NCBI GenBank assembly: GCA_035573675.1
Contig: DATMAB010000018.1
Coordinates: 62,001-126,000 of the forward strand
DNA: 64,000 bases
From: Terriglobales bacterium
GTDB lineage: Bacteria > Acidobacteriota > Terriglobia > Terriglobales > Acidobacteriaceae
Direction of reading: 5' to 3'
This document shows positions 25,076 through 35,141 of the stretch, in pieces. Position 1 is the first letter of the stretch, and the number at the start of each line of letters is the position of its first letter. The position numbers and the translations under genes were made by a program. Under the pieces are notes generated by a model, which was not told the DNA's origin, made no database searches, and was given only the letters and a program-made list of their open reading frames with translations.

Positions 25076-25130
25076 TCGGGAATTCTGGTAATTTGGATTG
25101 AATCAGTGGATCATTGAATCAATGAATCAC
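25067..25130. repeat. Irregular heptads and TGAATCA repeats after the desaturase
   Basis: Units such as ATTGGGT, AATCGGG, AATTCTGGT and AATTTGG start within the desaturase stop region. They are followed by three TGAATCA copies (from about 25099, 25115 and 25123). The phase is looser than in other arrays. Confidence 0.5.
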
Positions 25131-25399
25131 TGAGGCGGATTCGTTTCGCCCTTGCCATAGGCGGTCAGAACCTCGACTGACACGATTTCCTGGAAACGAA
25201 TCAAGTATGCGGGTTGACGATCGAATTTCTCGTATTTCGATTCGTCAGTGGTGGAAAGCATCTCATACACCACCTCTCCATCTTCAACATCAACAGTATC
25301 AATCTTTCCCACAATGACTTCGCCATCGGTGCAGTGCAACCTCACAACGTTGTTAATGCTGCACTGAAGCAGGCGGGCATCCTCTGACGTCATACCCAA
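25127..25399 (-). CDS. Small protein of unknown function, Sm-like pattern
   Basis: I do not recognise the family. It has 90 residues, is acidic and lacks membrane segments. The stretch INNVVRLHCTDGEVIVGKID followed by VEDGEVVYEML resembles the small beta-barrel pattern of Sm/SH3-like proteins, with a conserved-looking DGE turn. Its codon use is clearly AT-richer than its neighbours, suggesting transfer or weak codon selection. ATG 25399 or 25393 could start it. It lies between the desaturase and aroA. Confidence 0.55.
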   Translation of the reverse strand: MGMTSEDARLLQCSINNVVRLHCTDGEVIVGKIDTVDVEDGEVVYEMLSTTDESKYEKFDRQPAYLIRFQEIVSVEVLTAYGKGETNPPQ

Positions 25400-25432
25400 T
25401 CCTCCACAATGTGTGTGTAGATTCCCACGGCC

Positions 25433-26722
<1,290 letters not shown>

Positions 26723-26811
26723 GCTGAATTGAGTTTACACAGGCCCGGCAGGACAGAAAGTGTGAACTATGAACGAAACCAGTTCTTTCTTTTCAGGTTA
26801 CCAGCCGAGCT

Positions 26812-27219
26812 TCAGGTGCGCGTACGGGCGGTGGCAGAGACTTCTGCGAGCACGTCCTTGGGAACTTCGCGCAGCGTGACATGAAGCTCGAACATGGGGG
26901 TGAGGGAGCCGCGGCCCCAGCGGTTGACGTCCCAGTGGGCGCGCAGGAACTTGATGTCCGGCTGGCCGGTCAGGTCGACCAGCAGCGGGTGCTGGCCGCG
27001 ATAGAACTTCTGCGGAAACCTGGCGACCGGCTGGGTGCCCCAGGCGGCGCCGTCCGCGGAACCCCAGATGCTGACGTCGAGCGCTTCCTGCTCGACGATA
27101 TCGGTGATGACGAGCGTAGCGAGGAAGACGCGATGGCCGGCGGCGGAGATGTCGACCGCGGCGCCGTCGCCCGCTGCGGTGACGCGGGTCGAGGGAGGGA
27201 TGAGGTAAGTCTCAACCAT
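26812..27219 (-). CDS. Conserved-looking protein of unknown function
   Basis: I do not recognise the family. It has 135 residues with no signal peptide or membrane helix. Regular hydrophobic strands (VFLATLVITDI, ALDVSIWGSADG, IKFLRAHWDVNRWG, FELHVTLREVP) suggest a beta-sandwich. ATG 27219 is the start. It is leftward like aroA but separated by about 90 nt. Confidence 0.6.
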   Translation of the reverse strand: MVETYLIPPSTRVTAAGDGAAVDISAAGHRVFLATLVITDIVEQEALDVSIWGSADGAAWGTQPVARFPQKFYRGQHPLLVDLTGQPDIKFLRAHWDVNRWGRGSLTPMFELHVTLREVPKDVLAEVSATARTRT

Positions 27220-27239
27220 GACGGTGGGATTCTAGCAAA

Positions 27240-27276
27240 ATTGACGAATGACGAATTTTCGAATTGACGAATTGAG
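27240..27276. repeat. Octad array upstream of the unknown gene at 26812
   Basis: Units ATTGACGA, ATGACGA, ATTTTCGA, ATTGACGA and ATTGAG begin about 20 nt upstream of the ATG at 27219. The spacing is 8 nt with one 7-nt step. Confidence 0.7.
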
Positions 27277-27320
27277 TCCGAGCAGCCATCCCGCAAGGGT
27301 CAAGCCCCGGGAGACAGGAT

Positions 27321-28118
27321 TCAGCCGATATTCAGCGAATCGAGGAAGCTGCGCAGGAGGCGGCCGGCGGCTTCGGGTTGTTCGAAGGGAGCGTAGTGGC
27401 CGGCGCGCGCGATGACCTCCAGGCGGCTGCCGACAATGCCCTGCTGAATGCGCTCCTGCTCTTCGCGCGGGGTGAGCGTGTCCTCCTCTCCGGCGATGAC
27501 CAGCGTGGGCACCTTAATGGTCTTCAGTGTGGGGAAGGAGTCCGGGCGCTCGGCCATGCCGCGCTGGATGGCGGCGAGCGCAGGCGCGGTCATGCGCCGC
27601 ATCATCCGGAGCGCGGATTCGACCAGGTCGGGGCGCGTGCTGCGCGTGGTCTCGCCCATGAACTTCGGGAGCATGGACTGGAAAAAGGGCTCGGTGCCGT
27701 GGGCTTCGGCTTCGTCGGCGGAGCGCAGGCGGGCGAGGCGGCCCTCTTCGGTATCGGCCCCGGCTTTGGTGTTGGCCAGGATAAGGGCGGCCACGCGCTC
27801 CGGGTAGCGGCGCCAGAACTCGAACAGGATGTAGCCGCCGATGGAGACGCCGGCAAAGACGGCGCGACCCACGCCCGCGGCATCGCAGACGCGGGCGATA
27901 TCGGCGGCGTGCTTCGGCATGGTGGCAGGGCCATCGCCGGCGGTGGACTCGCCGTGGCCGCGGAGGTCGGGCAGCAGCAGGCGATAGCGCGAGGCCAGCA
28001 GGTCGGCAACCGGCAGCCAGAAATGGTGATGAGTAGGAAAGGGATGCAACAGGACCACCGGCGGTCCGTCGCCGAGGAGCTGGCAGAAGATGTCGGCATC
28101 GCGGGAGACGGTGTGCAT
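27321..28118 (-). CDS. Alpha/beta-fold hydrolase
   Basis: This 265-residue protein has the hydrolase triad in order: nucleophile serine in AGVSIGGYI (GxSxG), aspartate in AGEEDTLTP, and histidine in AGHYAPFEQP. The oxyanion-loop region is LLHPFPTHHHFW. The substrate cannot be told; the type is similar to 3-oxoadipate enol-lactonase-like and other small esterases. ATG 28118 is preferred; the upstream open frame is repeat-derived. Confidence 0.85.
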   Translation of the reverse strand: MHTVSRDADIFCQLLGDGPPVVLLHPFPTHHHFWLPVADLLASRYRLLLPDLRGHGESTAGDGPATMPKHAADIARVCDAAGVGRAVFAGVSIGGYILFEFWRRYPERVAALILANTKAGADTEEGRLARLRSADEAEAHGTEPFFQSMLPKFMGETTRSTRPDLVESALRMMRRMTAPALAAIQRGMAERPDSFPTLKTIKVPTLVIAGEEDTLTPREEQERIQQGIVGSRLEVIARAGHYAPFEQPEAAGRLLRSFLDSLNIG

Positions 28119-28152
28119 CGCGGGCAGGAATGATAAACCAGTGAGGGAAGTT

Positions 28153-28184
28153 GTGATTTGGTGATTTGGTGATTTGGTGATTTG
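28153..28184. repeat. Four perfect octads GTGATTTG
   Basis: Four identical 8-nt copies stand head to tail, about 35 nt upstream of the hydrolase start. The unit is close to the octads flanking the nuoD-nuoH insert. Confidence 0.95.
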
Positions 28185-28190
28185 AGGGCC

Positions 28191-28241
28191 AGGGCTAAAG
28201 CCCTCCGCAGACCGCTTCAAAAAAGCCGGGCTGAAGCCCGG
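28191..28241. repeat. Doublet of GGGCTNAAGCCC palindromes
   Basis: AGGGCT-AA-AGCCCT (28191-28204) and CCGGGCT-GA-AGCCCGG (28226-28241) are two perfect short palindromes 21 nt apart. They have the layout of a paired REP element. They lie directly after the octad array. Confidence 0.85.
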
Positions 28242-28275
28242 GTCTCCCACCGGATGCTGACAGCCCTGGCTTAGA

Positions 28276-28593
28276 TCAGTGGTTGCGGGCCTCGGCGGGC
28301 GTGCCCTGGGGAGCAGGGACAATCTCCGGCTCCTCGGGCATCACGATCCAACCGATGACGTAGGCCAGCACGCCGCCACCACCGAACAGCGCCACCACAA
28401 CCCAGAGGACGCGGATCAGGCTGACGTCGAGGTCAAAGTATTCCGCGAAGCCCTGGCAGACGCCGGCGATCTTGCGTCCGACGCGCGGGCGAACCAGCCG
28501 CTTGCGGGCCACCACCACGCCCACGCGCTTGCCGCAATAGGCGCAGAGGTTGGCGTCGTCCTGGATGACCTTGCCGCAGTAGTTGCAGTACAT
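28276..28593 (-). CDS. Zinc-ribbon plus PspC-domain membrane protein
   Basis: This 105-residue protein starts with a zinc ribbon (C3-x2-C6 and C17-x2-C20), followed by a PspC domain with RKIAGVCQGFAEYFDLDVSLIR and one membrane segment (WVVVALFGGGGVLAYVIGWIV, quoted as its boundaries). PspC proteins sense or stabilise the inner membrane under stress. The start is ATG 28593 with a strong AGGAGG. It stands alone, without pspA. Confidence 0.88.
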   Translation of the reverse strand: MYCNYCGKVIQDDANLCAYCGKRVGVVVARKRLVRPRVGRKIAGVCQGFAEYFDLDVSLIRVLWVVVALFGGGGVLAYVIGWIVMPEEPEIVPAPQGTPAEARNH

Positions 28594-28667
28594 GGAGTGC
28601 CTCCTCCTCAGAAAATGATACGCAGGAATCGCGCCCGAGGTTCAGGTTTTCGGCAGAAGGCTCTCAT

Positions 28668-28695
28668 TCCCGTCCCGAGCGAAGCGAGGGACCCC
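28668..28695. repeat. REP-like GAGCGAAGCGAG element
   Basis: GTCCC (28672-28676) and GGGAC (28688-28692) bracket the core GAGCGAAGCGA. Compared with ATTCC/GGAAT at 6287-6350, the stem bases changed in a paired way. The surrounding gap (28594-28883, 290 nt) contains no gene that I can support. Confidence 0.7.
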
Positions 28696-28883
28696 TACTC
28701 CGAGCAACGTCGGTCGGGTTCACGGCTGAGACCTGCGGCTTGACCTTGACGCCGAGTCTACGTGGCAGAACCAACTTTGGTGTTACGGATCCCTGCCCTC
28801 TCCTTACGCTCCGGTGCTGTCCCCTAGGTCAACCCAACAACTCCCAACAGCAGTGCAAACTGAGAAACTGTCATGAGCGTCCT

Positions 28884-29771
28884 TTAGGACCCTGGCAATT
28901 CGACGACTATGCTCCCAACGCCGTATTCGCTCTCGGGCACATAGAGCCGCACAGCATTTGGTGCTGCTTCTTCAAGCCGCGTTACTTTGACGAATGCCGG
29001 ATTCTCCCCGGCTTTCTTGAACTCGCGTTTGGGAATCTCGATTCTCGTAAGTTTGGGCTTGTGCATTCCTTCTGCAAGGGAAATCATCACCACGTAGTTC
29101 TTCAGGTCTTTGAATTCCTTGCCTTCGCTCGAGACAAAGACAAAATGCTTGGAGGGGAGCAGCAGGAAATTCGGTGTGCCGAGGACGTGGCGGGCGAGTG
29201 ACACGCTTTCCACGTGGTTCACGTACGAAGAGCCCTCGGCGTTGGCCTCCGGGTAGATCGGTACTCCCACTTCTATGGGCGAGTCGTGTTTGCCCGGAGG
29301 GAGAGGGCCGGCGTGCCTCTTCAGCCGGTTCTCTGCCGGAGTCTTGCCAAGATCGTAGAGTAGGACCACATCCGTCGGCTCACCTTCACCCAGAGCCGGG
29401 TAGTATTCGACGTAGACGATCCACCTTTCCGAAAGGCGTTGTGGCTTGTAGCAATAGAACCAGTCAACCTTCGTCCGATGTATGAGGTCGAAGATGACCA
29501 CCGCTTGTGCCCTCCCAGCTTCGCCCAGGAGAACCAGTTCATTACCGGAGACAAAGTGCTCCGTTATTCTCGTCAGGGGAACACCATCAGACAATTCGAA
29601 AGACCTTGTTCCCTCACCCCTCACAACAGTCGCATGGAACCGCCGCTCGAACTCGTCCATCGGCTGGAGGCTCATACTCTGAATCCGCCAAGATTCCTCA
29701 GAACCACGTGCCAATCCGGAACTGAGCAAGGCATAGAGAATAAGCAACGAAGCTAAAGATTGCATTCTCAT
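28884..29771 (-). CDS. Secreted protein of unknown function next to the YD-repeat relic
   Basis: I do not recognise the family. It has 295 residues with an N-terminal signal peptide (LASLLILYALLSSGLARG). The rest is a soluble, beta-rich sequence with no catalytic motif that I can see. It starts 8 nt after the end of the YD-repeat relic, so it may have been cotranscribed with it. Base composition is lower in GC than flanking housekeeping genes, like the relic, suggesting both arrived together. Confidence 0.65.
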   Translation of the reverse strand: MRMQSLASLLILYALLSSGLARGSEESWRIQSMSLQPMDEFERRFHATVVRGEGTRSFELSDGVPLTRITEHFVSGNELVLLGEAGRAQAVVIFDLIHRTKVDWFYCYKPQRLSERWIVYVEYYPALGEGEPTDVVLLYDLGKTPAENRLKRHAGPLPPGKHDSPIEVGVPIYPEANAEGSSYVNHVESVSLARHVLGTPNFLLLPSKHFVFVSSEGKEFKDLKNYVVMISLAEGMHKPKLTRIEIPKREFKKAGENPAFVKVTRLEEAAPNAVRLYVPESEYGVGSIVVELPGS

Positions 29772-29778
29772 GGTTACC

Positions 29779-31942
29779 TCAATATAGCCTGATTGTTAAG
29801 GCGGGAGCCGCAGTGAGATCCTGAATCCCGCTGCACCTCGTATCTGTCGTGTAATTGTCGAGGTGAGTTACATCGATGCAGCATGCAGGGCATCGGTCTG
29901 TAACCGACTTCACCCCCACTCCTCGGATAAACACTCTCATGTTTGCTTGATAGAGTTCGCTTGTGCCGCATACCGCGACAGTAGAGTTATTCACCGGACC
30001 CAATGTTCCCGTTATCGTTTGGAAACTGCGGAAGTCCCCTCTGTTTGAGCAAAAGAACTCCTGCTTCACGTCTCCAAAACTGATGGAATGACCGCTACCA
30101 GTTCCTCCTTGCGGGTTTGTCACCCTAAACACAAAGCCATCAATCATAGTTGCGGCAGTTGCCGAGCAGTTGTTGTTATAAACTGTAACGGGAGTCGGAT
30201 TGCCAGTACAGCGGTTCTCAGCCGGAGTGTTGTACTGGCTCTGGCGATAGCTTCCAAGCACCTTGAAATGTGTCGCTTGGGTACTGACGCCCGCGATGCT
30301 ATTCACTGTCCAGGTCGCTGTCGTCGTAAAGTACTCTCCAATGGGAATCGTGTTGAGGTCGAACGTATAGTTGTAGGTGCCCGCCGCAAGCGAGCTGGTC
30401 CCTGTGTTGATGACCTGAATGGGCGGCTGACCATTCGCGCCCTTGACTTCGAGCCTGAGGCTGCCAGTCCCTGGCCCCACAAGCTCTAGAGTAATCAGGT
30501 CTTGCGTGATATCTGCGCTGGTTATCGTCACACCAGGCGTGACCTTGAAGTTTTTGGCGTTAGAGCCATCCACTCTCACGCTGTGATTTCCGAGCGGTGC
30601 ATTCTGGTTGATCGAAAACGTTGCCTGAAGCTGTGTGTCGCTAGTCATTAGCACCCCTGTAACCGTGATTCCGCTCCCAGCAGTCACGGACGCACCCTGC
30701 TCGAAACCCTCGCCGGAGATGATGACAGTGACAATTTGACCGCTCGCTCCCTGCGAAGGGGTGATGCTGTAGATGACTGGCCCGTATGTGCCCGGATCGC
30801 ACGGCGGGCACTCTTCGCCGGGCAGGCACAACGGGCAGCAATTGACACTGGCATACTCGGGTGGCAGGAACATCAGGTTCGACGGCTTCTGGAACTCCCC
30901 GATTCGCTCATCCAGCGGTACTCCGTAGTCGTACAGCCGCAGTTTCTCCAGGGCAGTCAGCACCCTGCTTTCAGGCGTGACAACTTCCTCGCCCTCAGTT
31001 CCTGAAAGCTGGAACCGGCCCAGCGCCTCCGAATACCGCACCGCTCCAAAGTCGGATGCCAGGCTGCGGGTCGCCGCCACCTCCCAATAGCTGGCAAACG
31101 TCAGCCCGCTATCCCGCCGTTCCCCCGCCGACAGGCTGGCTCCGTGGTCGTACCGCGCTACTAGCGAGCGCTCCCCCGGTGCGTAGCTGTACGTGAGCCG
31201 CTGGCCCTCTGCCGTCACTACCCCTGTCAACCGGTTCAGGCCATCGTACTCAAAGCGCGTTGCCGACGTGGCCGACCGGGCTTCGGTGAGATTGCCGTTC
31301 TTGTCGTATTGGAAGGTGTATTCGCCGCCGCTCGACAGGGTTTGCTTCACAATCTGGTAAGACCCGTCGAGCAACAGCTTCTGCCCCGTCTGCGACCCAT
31401 CCGCATGGAGCACCTTAATCTCGGTCAGGTTGCCCGCCGGATCGTACCACTAGTCCACCCTGCCGCCGTTGCTGTACTCCTGCTTCCGCCTCAGGCCCAG
31501 GCTGTCGAACTCCATCCCCACGGTTGTCCCGTTCCCAAAGTCGGCCTCCAGCGGCCGGCCCGTCGAACTGTAACGGAACGCCGTCCGGTATCCCGGCTCA
31601 CTTTCACCTCGATCGTTTCCGCCGCTGACAAATGCCAGCCCGGCCCGAACTCTACGCTGCCCCGCCCGGCCGAGTCATGGACCCGTGCTACCACCACTGG
31701 CATTCGGCCTACCGTCACCAGGTCGCGCCTGACGAACGTCAGGTTGCCGCGCCCCACGTTCACAGAGTTCACCTGCGCCCCATAGAAGATGGACTGCTCG
31801 TTGGGGAAGTAGATGTTCGCCCGCCGCCGCTGGCTGGATTCCCGCCATACGCCTGCGCCGATACCGTCTCGGGTGGAAGGGATACCAGCACGTAGGAAAC
31901 AAAGACGAGAATCAGCAGGACCCCGATCGCGACTCGTGGCAT
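29779..31942 (-). pseudogene. Decayed YD-repeat (Rhs-like) secreted protein gene with TIG domain
   Basis: The reading starts at ATG 31942 with a signal peptide (VLLILVFVSYVLVSLPPETVSA). It shifts frame near 31820-31832 into FYGAQVNSVNVGRGNLTF, and shifts again near 31595-31612 into GYRTAFRYSSTGRPLEADFG. It then hits an in-frame TAG (31450-31452) where the family has tyrosine before WYDPAGNLTEI. From 31449 to 29779 the frame is open: a few YD repeats (YQYDKNGNL-like), a cysteine cluster, an IPT/TIG domain (about 30570-30790), and a Cys-rich end. Most of the Rhs core is missing. Base composition is AT-richer than the neighbours. Confidence 0.85.
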
Positions 31943-32303
31943 GCGCTCACCCTTTCGACCGCCGAAGGTTGCGCGCCACCCTACCCCAATTCCCGACCCC
32001 TGCTACACGCAACCTCGTTTTTGTTCCGCTATCGGAACACCGCCCTTCGAGGGCCTGAATTTGGAACTTGACAAGTCCTTTGCACTATGCTTTAATCACA
32101 TTGCTGTGTTTATCATTGTGAGATTCAGGAGGCGTCCCGAAATCCACTAGCCCCTTTGTTTCAGAGACTTTACCTCTAAGTCCTTTAGATCCCGGGACCG
32201 GCCGGGAGCTCGGCCCGTAACCTGATGATTCCATTAGAGGCCTATAGGGGGGAGGGGTAACCAAGGACGAATTAACTCGAACGTTAATCCCCTTCCCGGT
32301 CCG
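31943..32303. other. 361-nt gap with an orphan promoter and small hairpins
   Basis: No gene is seen. It holds a very good plus-strand promoter (32068-32096), a GGAGG-like site near 32131 with no start codon after it, TCTAA/TTAGA and GGCCG/CGGCC hairpins between about 32175 and 32220, and runs of G near 32250. The sequence may be debris of a lost gene or encode a small RNA. Confidence 0.5.
32068..32096 (+). promoter_or_regulatory. Strong sigma-70-like promoter with no gene after it
   Basis: TTGACA (32068-32073), a 17-nt spacer and TTTAAT (32091-32096) match the consensus at 11 of 12 positions. It points rightward into the gap and then antisense into the TPR gene. No rightward gene follows until thiD at 33638. 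Confidence 0.6.
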
Positions 32304-33530
32304 CTAATCCCGCTTGTAGGGTTCCTTGAGGTGCTTGCGGGCGGCGGAGGCCCAGCGCGAGTCGCGGGGAGCAGCGGCGATGACGGCCTGATAGCGGGCC
32401 AGGGCTTGCTGGCGCTGGCCCATGAGGTCGTAGACCTGGCCGGCGTAGAGGTCGGCGCGCAGCTTGAGTTCGGCCTCGACGCGCGGCTGTTTGGCGACGT
32501 TGGCGTAGGCCTCCGCGGCCTCCGGGTAGCGGCGCTGCCCCTTGAGGCTTTCGCCCAAGCCGAAGTAGGCCAGCTCCAAATGGGGCTGGTAGAAGCGGGA
32601 GGCGTTTTCGATGACGCGCTGGTAGGCGGCGATGGCCTCGGGGCCATGACCGGAGTCGTTGAGGATGTTGGCCACTTCGAGCGCGAAGAGGAAATTGCGC
32701 GGATAGAGCGTGGTCAGGCTGCGGGCGATGCCGAGGGCCTCATCGTAGCGCTGCTCGCGGCGGAGGAAGAGGCCGAGAGCGATCTTGGCGTCCACGGCGC
32801 TCTCTCCGCCCGCGTTGCCTGCTTCATACAAATAGCGGATGCCTTTCTCCCGGTTTCCGCGGTAGCCGGCGAGGAAGGCCATCATCTTCACCATCAAAGG
32901 CAGGCTGCCAGCGATGTACTCGTGCACGCCCACGACGGTCTTGGCGTCAACGTAGCCGGGGTCGAGCTCGAGGATGCGCTCGTGGTCGTCGCGTGCGCCC
33001 TTGGCGTTGCGCAACGCGGCGATCCAGCTTTTCTCCACCAGGCCCATGTAGGTGGACTGCAGGCCGCGAGCGACGCCGCGGGCGTAGAGAGCGTCCACGT
33101 CATTGGGGTCGGCCGCCAGACGCTGCTCGCAGAGCTGGGTGACACGGCTGATCAGGTCCTGGATGCGGGCGCGCGCCCTGGGGTCAGGCGGATGTTGCTT
33201 GCGCTCCAAGAAACTGTTGTTGGCGTACAGGCCGGTGTCAAAAGCGCCGATGCGGTAGAGCTCCTGGAACAGGACCGCGGCCAACAGGTGGTTGAGCGCG
33301 AAAGGATCGGCGGGATGGGCGGCCGCAACCCGTTCAAAGTCGCGGATGGCGGAGCCATAGTCCAAGCTGTAGTAGGCCTCGAAGCCGGAGCGGGTGAGCG
33401 GATCCAGCCGCGCTCCGGAAGCAGGACGCGGGGACGACGCGGCTGCGCTGAGCGCCTGGCCGGGAGCGGTCGAAACCAGGGCCAGCACCAGCAGCACAAC
33501 GACGGGCGAACGCAGGCGAGCCACGAGCAT
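32304..33530 (-). CDS. Secreted TPR-repeat protein
   Basis: This 408-residue protein has a signal peptide (SPVVVLLVLALVSTAPGQA) and then several tetratricopeptide-like helical pairs, including DYGSAIRDFERVAAAHPADP, GPEAIAAYQRVIENAS and RYPEAAEAYANVAKQP. It probably acts as an envelope scaffold; no enzyme motif is seen. ATG 33530 begins the signal peptide; the frame is open 45 nt upstream. It is divergent from thiD. Confidence 0.8.
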   Translation of the reverse strand: MLVARLRSPVVVLLVLALVSTAPGQALSAAASSPRPASGARLDPLTRSGFEAYYSLDYGSAIRDFERVAAAHPADPFALNHLLAAVLFQELYRIGAFDTGLYANNSFLERKQHPPDPRARARIQDLISRVTQLCEQRLAADPNDVDALYARGVARGLQSTYMGLVEKSWIAALRNAKGARDDHERILELDPGYVDAKTVVGVHEYIAGSLPLMVKMMAFLAGYRGNREKGIRYLYEAGNAGGESAVDAKIALGLFLRREQRYDEALGIARSLTTLYPRNFLFALEVANILNDSGHGPEAIAAYQRVIENASRFYQPHLELAYFGLGESLKGQRRYPEAAEAYANVAKQPRVEAELKLRADLYAGQVYDLMGQRQQALARYQAVIAAAPRDSRWASAARKHLKEPYKRD

Positions 33531-33637
33531 GGGACAACGGTTCGACCTCGAGTTTACCGCACGGGTGAGAAGCACGGACTCCGGAAGGCGCGGCCGGCTC
33601 TTCCCACTGAGGCGGGTTTCCGTTAGAGTGCGCGCGT

Positions 33638-34483
33638 ATGCCCTCGGCGCCGCCCGTGGTGTTGACCATCGCAGGCTTTGATCCGTCGTCGGGTGCGGGA
33701 GTGTCGGCCGACATCAAGACGATTGCGGCGCATGGCTGCTACGGCATCGCCTGCATCACGGCGCTTACGGTCCAGTCCACGACCGGAGTGCGGCGCGTGG
33801 AGGCGGTCTCGGCGCGCCTGGTGCGGGAAACGCTGGACGAGGTAGCGGCGGACATGAAGCCGGCAGCGGTGCGGATCGGCATGCTGGTTTCCGCGCCCAT
33901 CGTGGACGCGGTGGCCGATTTCCTGGAGGCGCGCAAGCCGCCGAACGTAGTCCTGGATCCGGTGATGCGGTCGTCGTCCGGGTCGGAGCTGCTGGACGCG
34001 AAGGGCATCGAGCGGCTGAGCCGCCGCCTGCTACCGAGGGTCGCCGTGGTCACTCCCAACATCGACGAGGCAGCCACCCTCACCAGCCGACCGGTTACTG
34101 ATCTGACTGGGATGAAGGCCGCCGCCCGGGAGCTGCACCGGATGGGTGCGAGGGTGGTGGTCGTGACCGGGGGACATCTGGAGCGGGCCGTGGACCTGCT
34201 CAGCGTGGCCGGGGAGGGCGAGCCGGAGCAATCGGAGTTCGCCTCAGAACGTCTGGCCACTACCTCCACCCATGGCACGGGATGCGCCTTTGCCACCGCG
34301 CTGGCTTCCAACCTTGCCCTCGGGCGGCAGGTGAAGGACGCGGTGGTTCTGGCCAAGGCCTACGTGACCCAGGCGATTGCCCGCTCATTCCCTATAGGGC
34401 ATGGAAGCGGGCCGATCCATCACCTCTTCCGCATGGAGCAAGCACCCCGTCCCGTGCCGGACTTGCCAGAACCCTCACATTAG
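33638..34483 (+). CDS. thiD: Hydroxymethylpyrimidine/phosphomethylpyrimidine kinase
   Basis: This phosphorylates HMP and HMP-P in thiamine synthesis. It has 281 residues of ribokinase-type fold. Landmarks are LTIAGFDPSSGAGVSADIKT at the N-terminus, VVLDPVMRSSSGSELL, and the ATP-site/catalytic motif THGTGCAFATALASNLA near the C-terminus. No other thiamine gene is adjacent, though a ThiF-like gene is at 54 kb. Confidence 0.93.
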   Translation: MPSAPPVVLTIAGFDPSSGAGVSADIKTIAAHGCYGIACITALTVQSTTGVRRVEAVSARLVRETLDEVAADMKPAAVRIGMLVSAPIVDAVADFLEARKPPNVVLDPVMRSSSGSELLDAKGIERLSRRLLPRVAVVTPNIDEAATLTSRPVTDLTGMKAAARELHRMGARVVVVTGGHLERAVDLLSVAGEGEPEQSEFASERLATTSTHGTGCAFATALASNLALGRQVKDAVVLAKAYVTQAIARSFPIGHGSGPIHHLFRMEQAPRPVPDLPEPSH

Positions 34484-34547
34484 AGCAGCTCGTAGGGGTC
34501 ACCCATCTCCCTCTGATTGACGTTCTGGCTCTTAACAGCTCAGGAAC

Positions 34548-34576
34548 TTGACTTTTCCTACCATTTTTCATATAGT
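34548..34576 (+). promoter_or_regulatory. Sigma-70-like promoter for rlpA
   Basis: TTGACT (34548-34553), a 17-nt spacer and TATAGT (34571-34576) match the consensus at 10 of 12 positions. The transcript would begin near 34583, giving a leader of about 58 nt before the rlpA ATG. Confidence 0.65.
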
Positions 34577-34641
34577 TACCGGATATTCTTGGGGTGGGGG
34601 ACGCAGTATAGCGAGTACGCATTAGTTGAATCGGAGGTTGA

Positions 34642-35118
34642 ATGAGACGAGTTTTAGCCAGTTTGGTGGCCGTGGCTCTACTGGCGGTCGCCGGAGGGGC
34701 GGAACCCACTCGAAACACCCCCAAGACAAAGCCCGACACGGGGCTACGCACCAGAGCCCGCCAAGGGATACCCAAGGACAAGCCCTACCAGGTGGGGAAA
34801 GCGTCGTGGTACGGGAAGCGCTTCCATGGCCGGACCACAGCCAGCGGCGAGCGCTTCAACATGTACCAGTTCACGGCCGCCCACCGGCAACTGCCTCTAG
34901 GGACATGGGTTAAGGTCACCAACCTAAAGAACGGCCGGTGGGTCGTGGTGCGCATCAACGACCGCGGGCCGGTGCCGGCCAACCGGATTATCGACCTGAC
35001 CTACGGCGTAGCCCAGCTCCTGGGCTTCCACCACCGGGGAATCGCCCGGGTGCGGCTGGACGTGGTCGAGCCGCCTGCCACTTTTGCCCAAGTCCACAAT
35101 CTGTCTGGTCTGAACTAG
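34642..35118 (+). CDS. rlpA: RlpA-like septal lytic transglycosylase domain protein
   Basis: This is an exported protein of 158 residues: a signal peptide (VLASLVAVALLAVAGGAE) followed by a double-psi beta-barrel with the RlpA motifs GKASWYGKRFHGRTTASGE, TAAHRQLPLGTWVKVTNL and VVRINDRGPV. RlpA proteins cleave denuded peptidoglycan or bind it at septa. There is no C-terminal SPOR domain, and no lipobox cysteine is seen. ATG 34642 has a CGGAGG ribosome site 6 nt upstream. Confidence 0.9.
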   Translation: MRRVLASLVAVALLAVAGGAEPTRNTPKTKPDTGLRTRARQGIPKDKPYQVGKASWYGKRFHGRTTASGERFNMYQFTAAHRQLPLGTWVKVTNLKNGRWVVVRINDRGPVPANRIIDLTYGVAQLLGFHHRGIARVRLDVVEPPATFAQVHNLSGLN

Positions 35119-35141
35119 GGGCGGGGTATAGACTGGGCGCG

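Noticed and set aside
28884-29771. Immunity protein for an Rhs toxin
   Set aside because: The protein has a signal peptide and is large, and the relic has no DPxGL motif and toxin tip that would call for immunity. Position alone is not enough.
34502-34641. Thiamine riboswitch near thiD
   Set aside because: The gap is downstream of thiD and lacks the CTGAGA and ACCTGA boxes; it holds the rlpA promoter.
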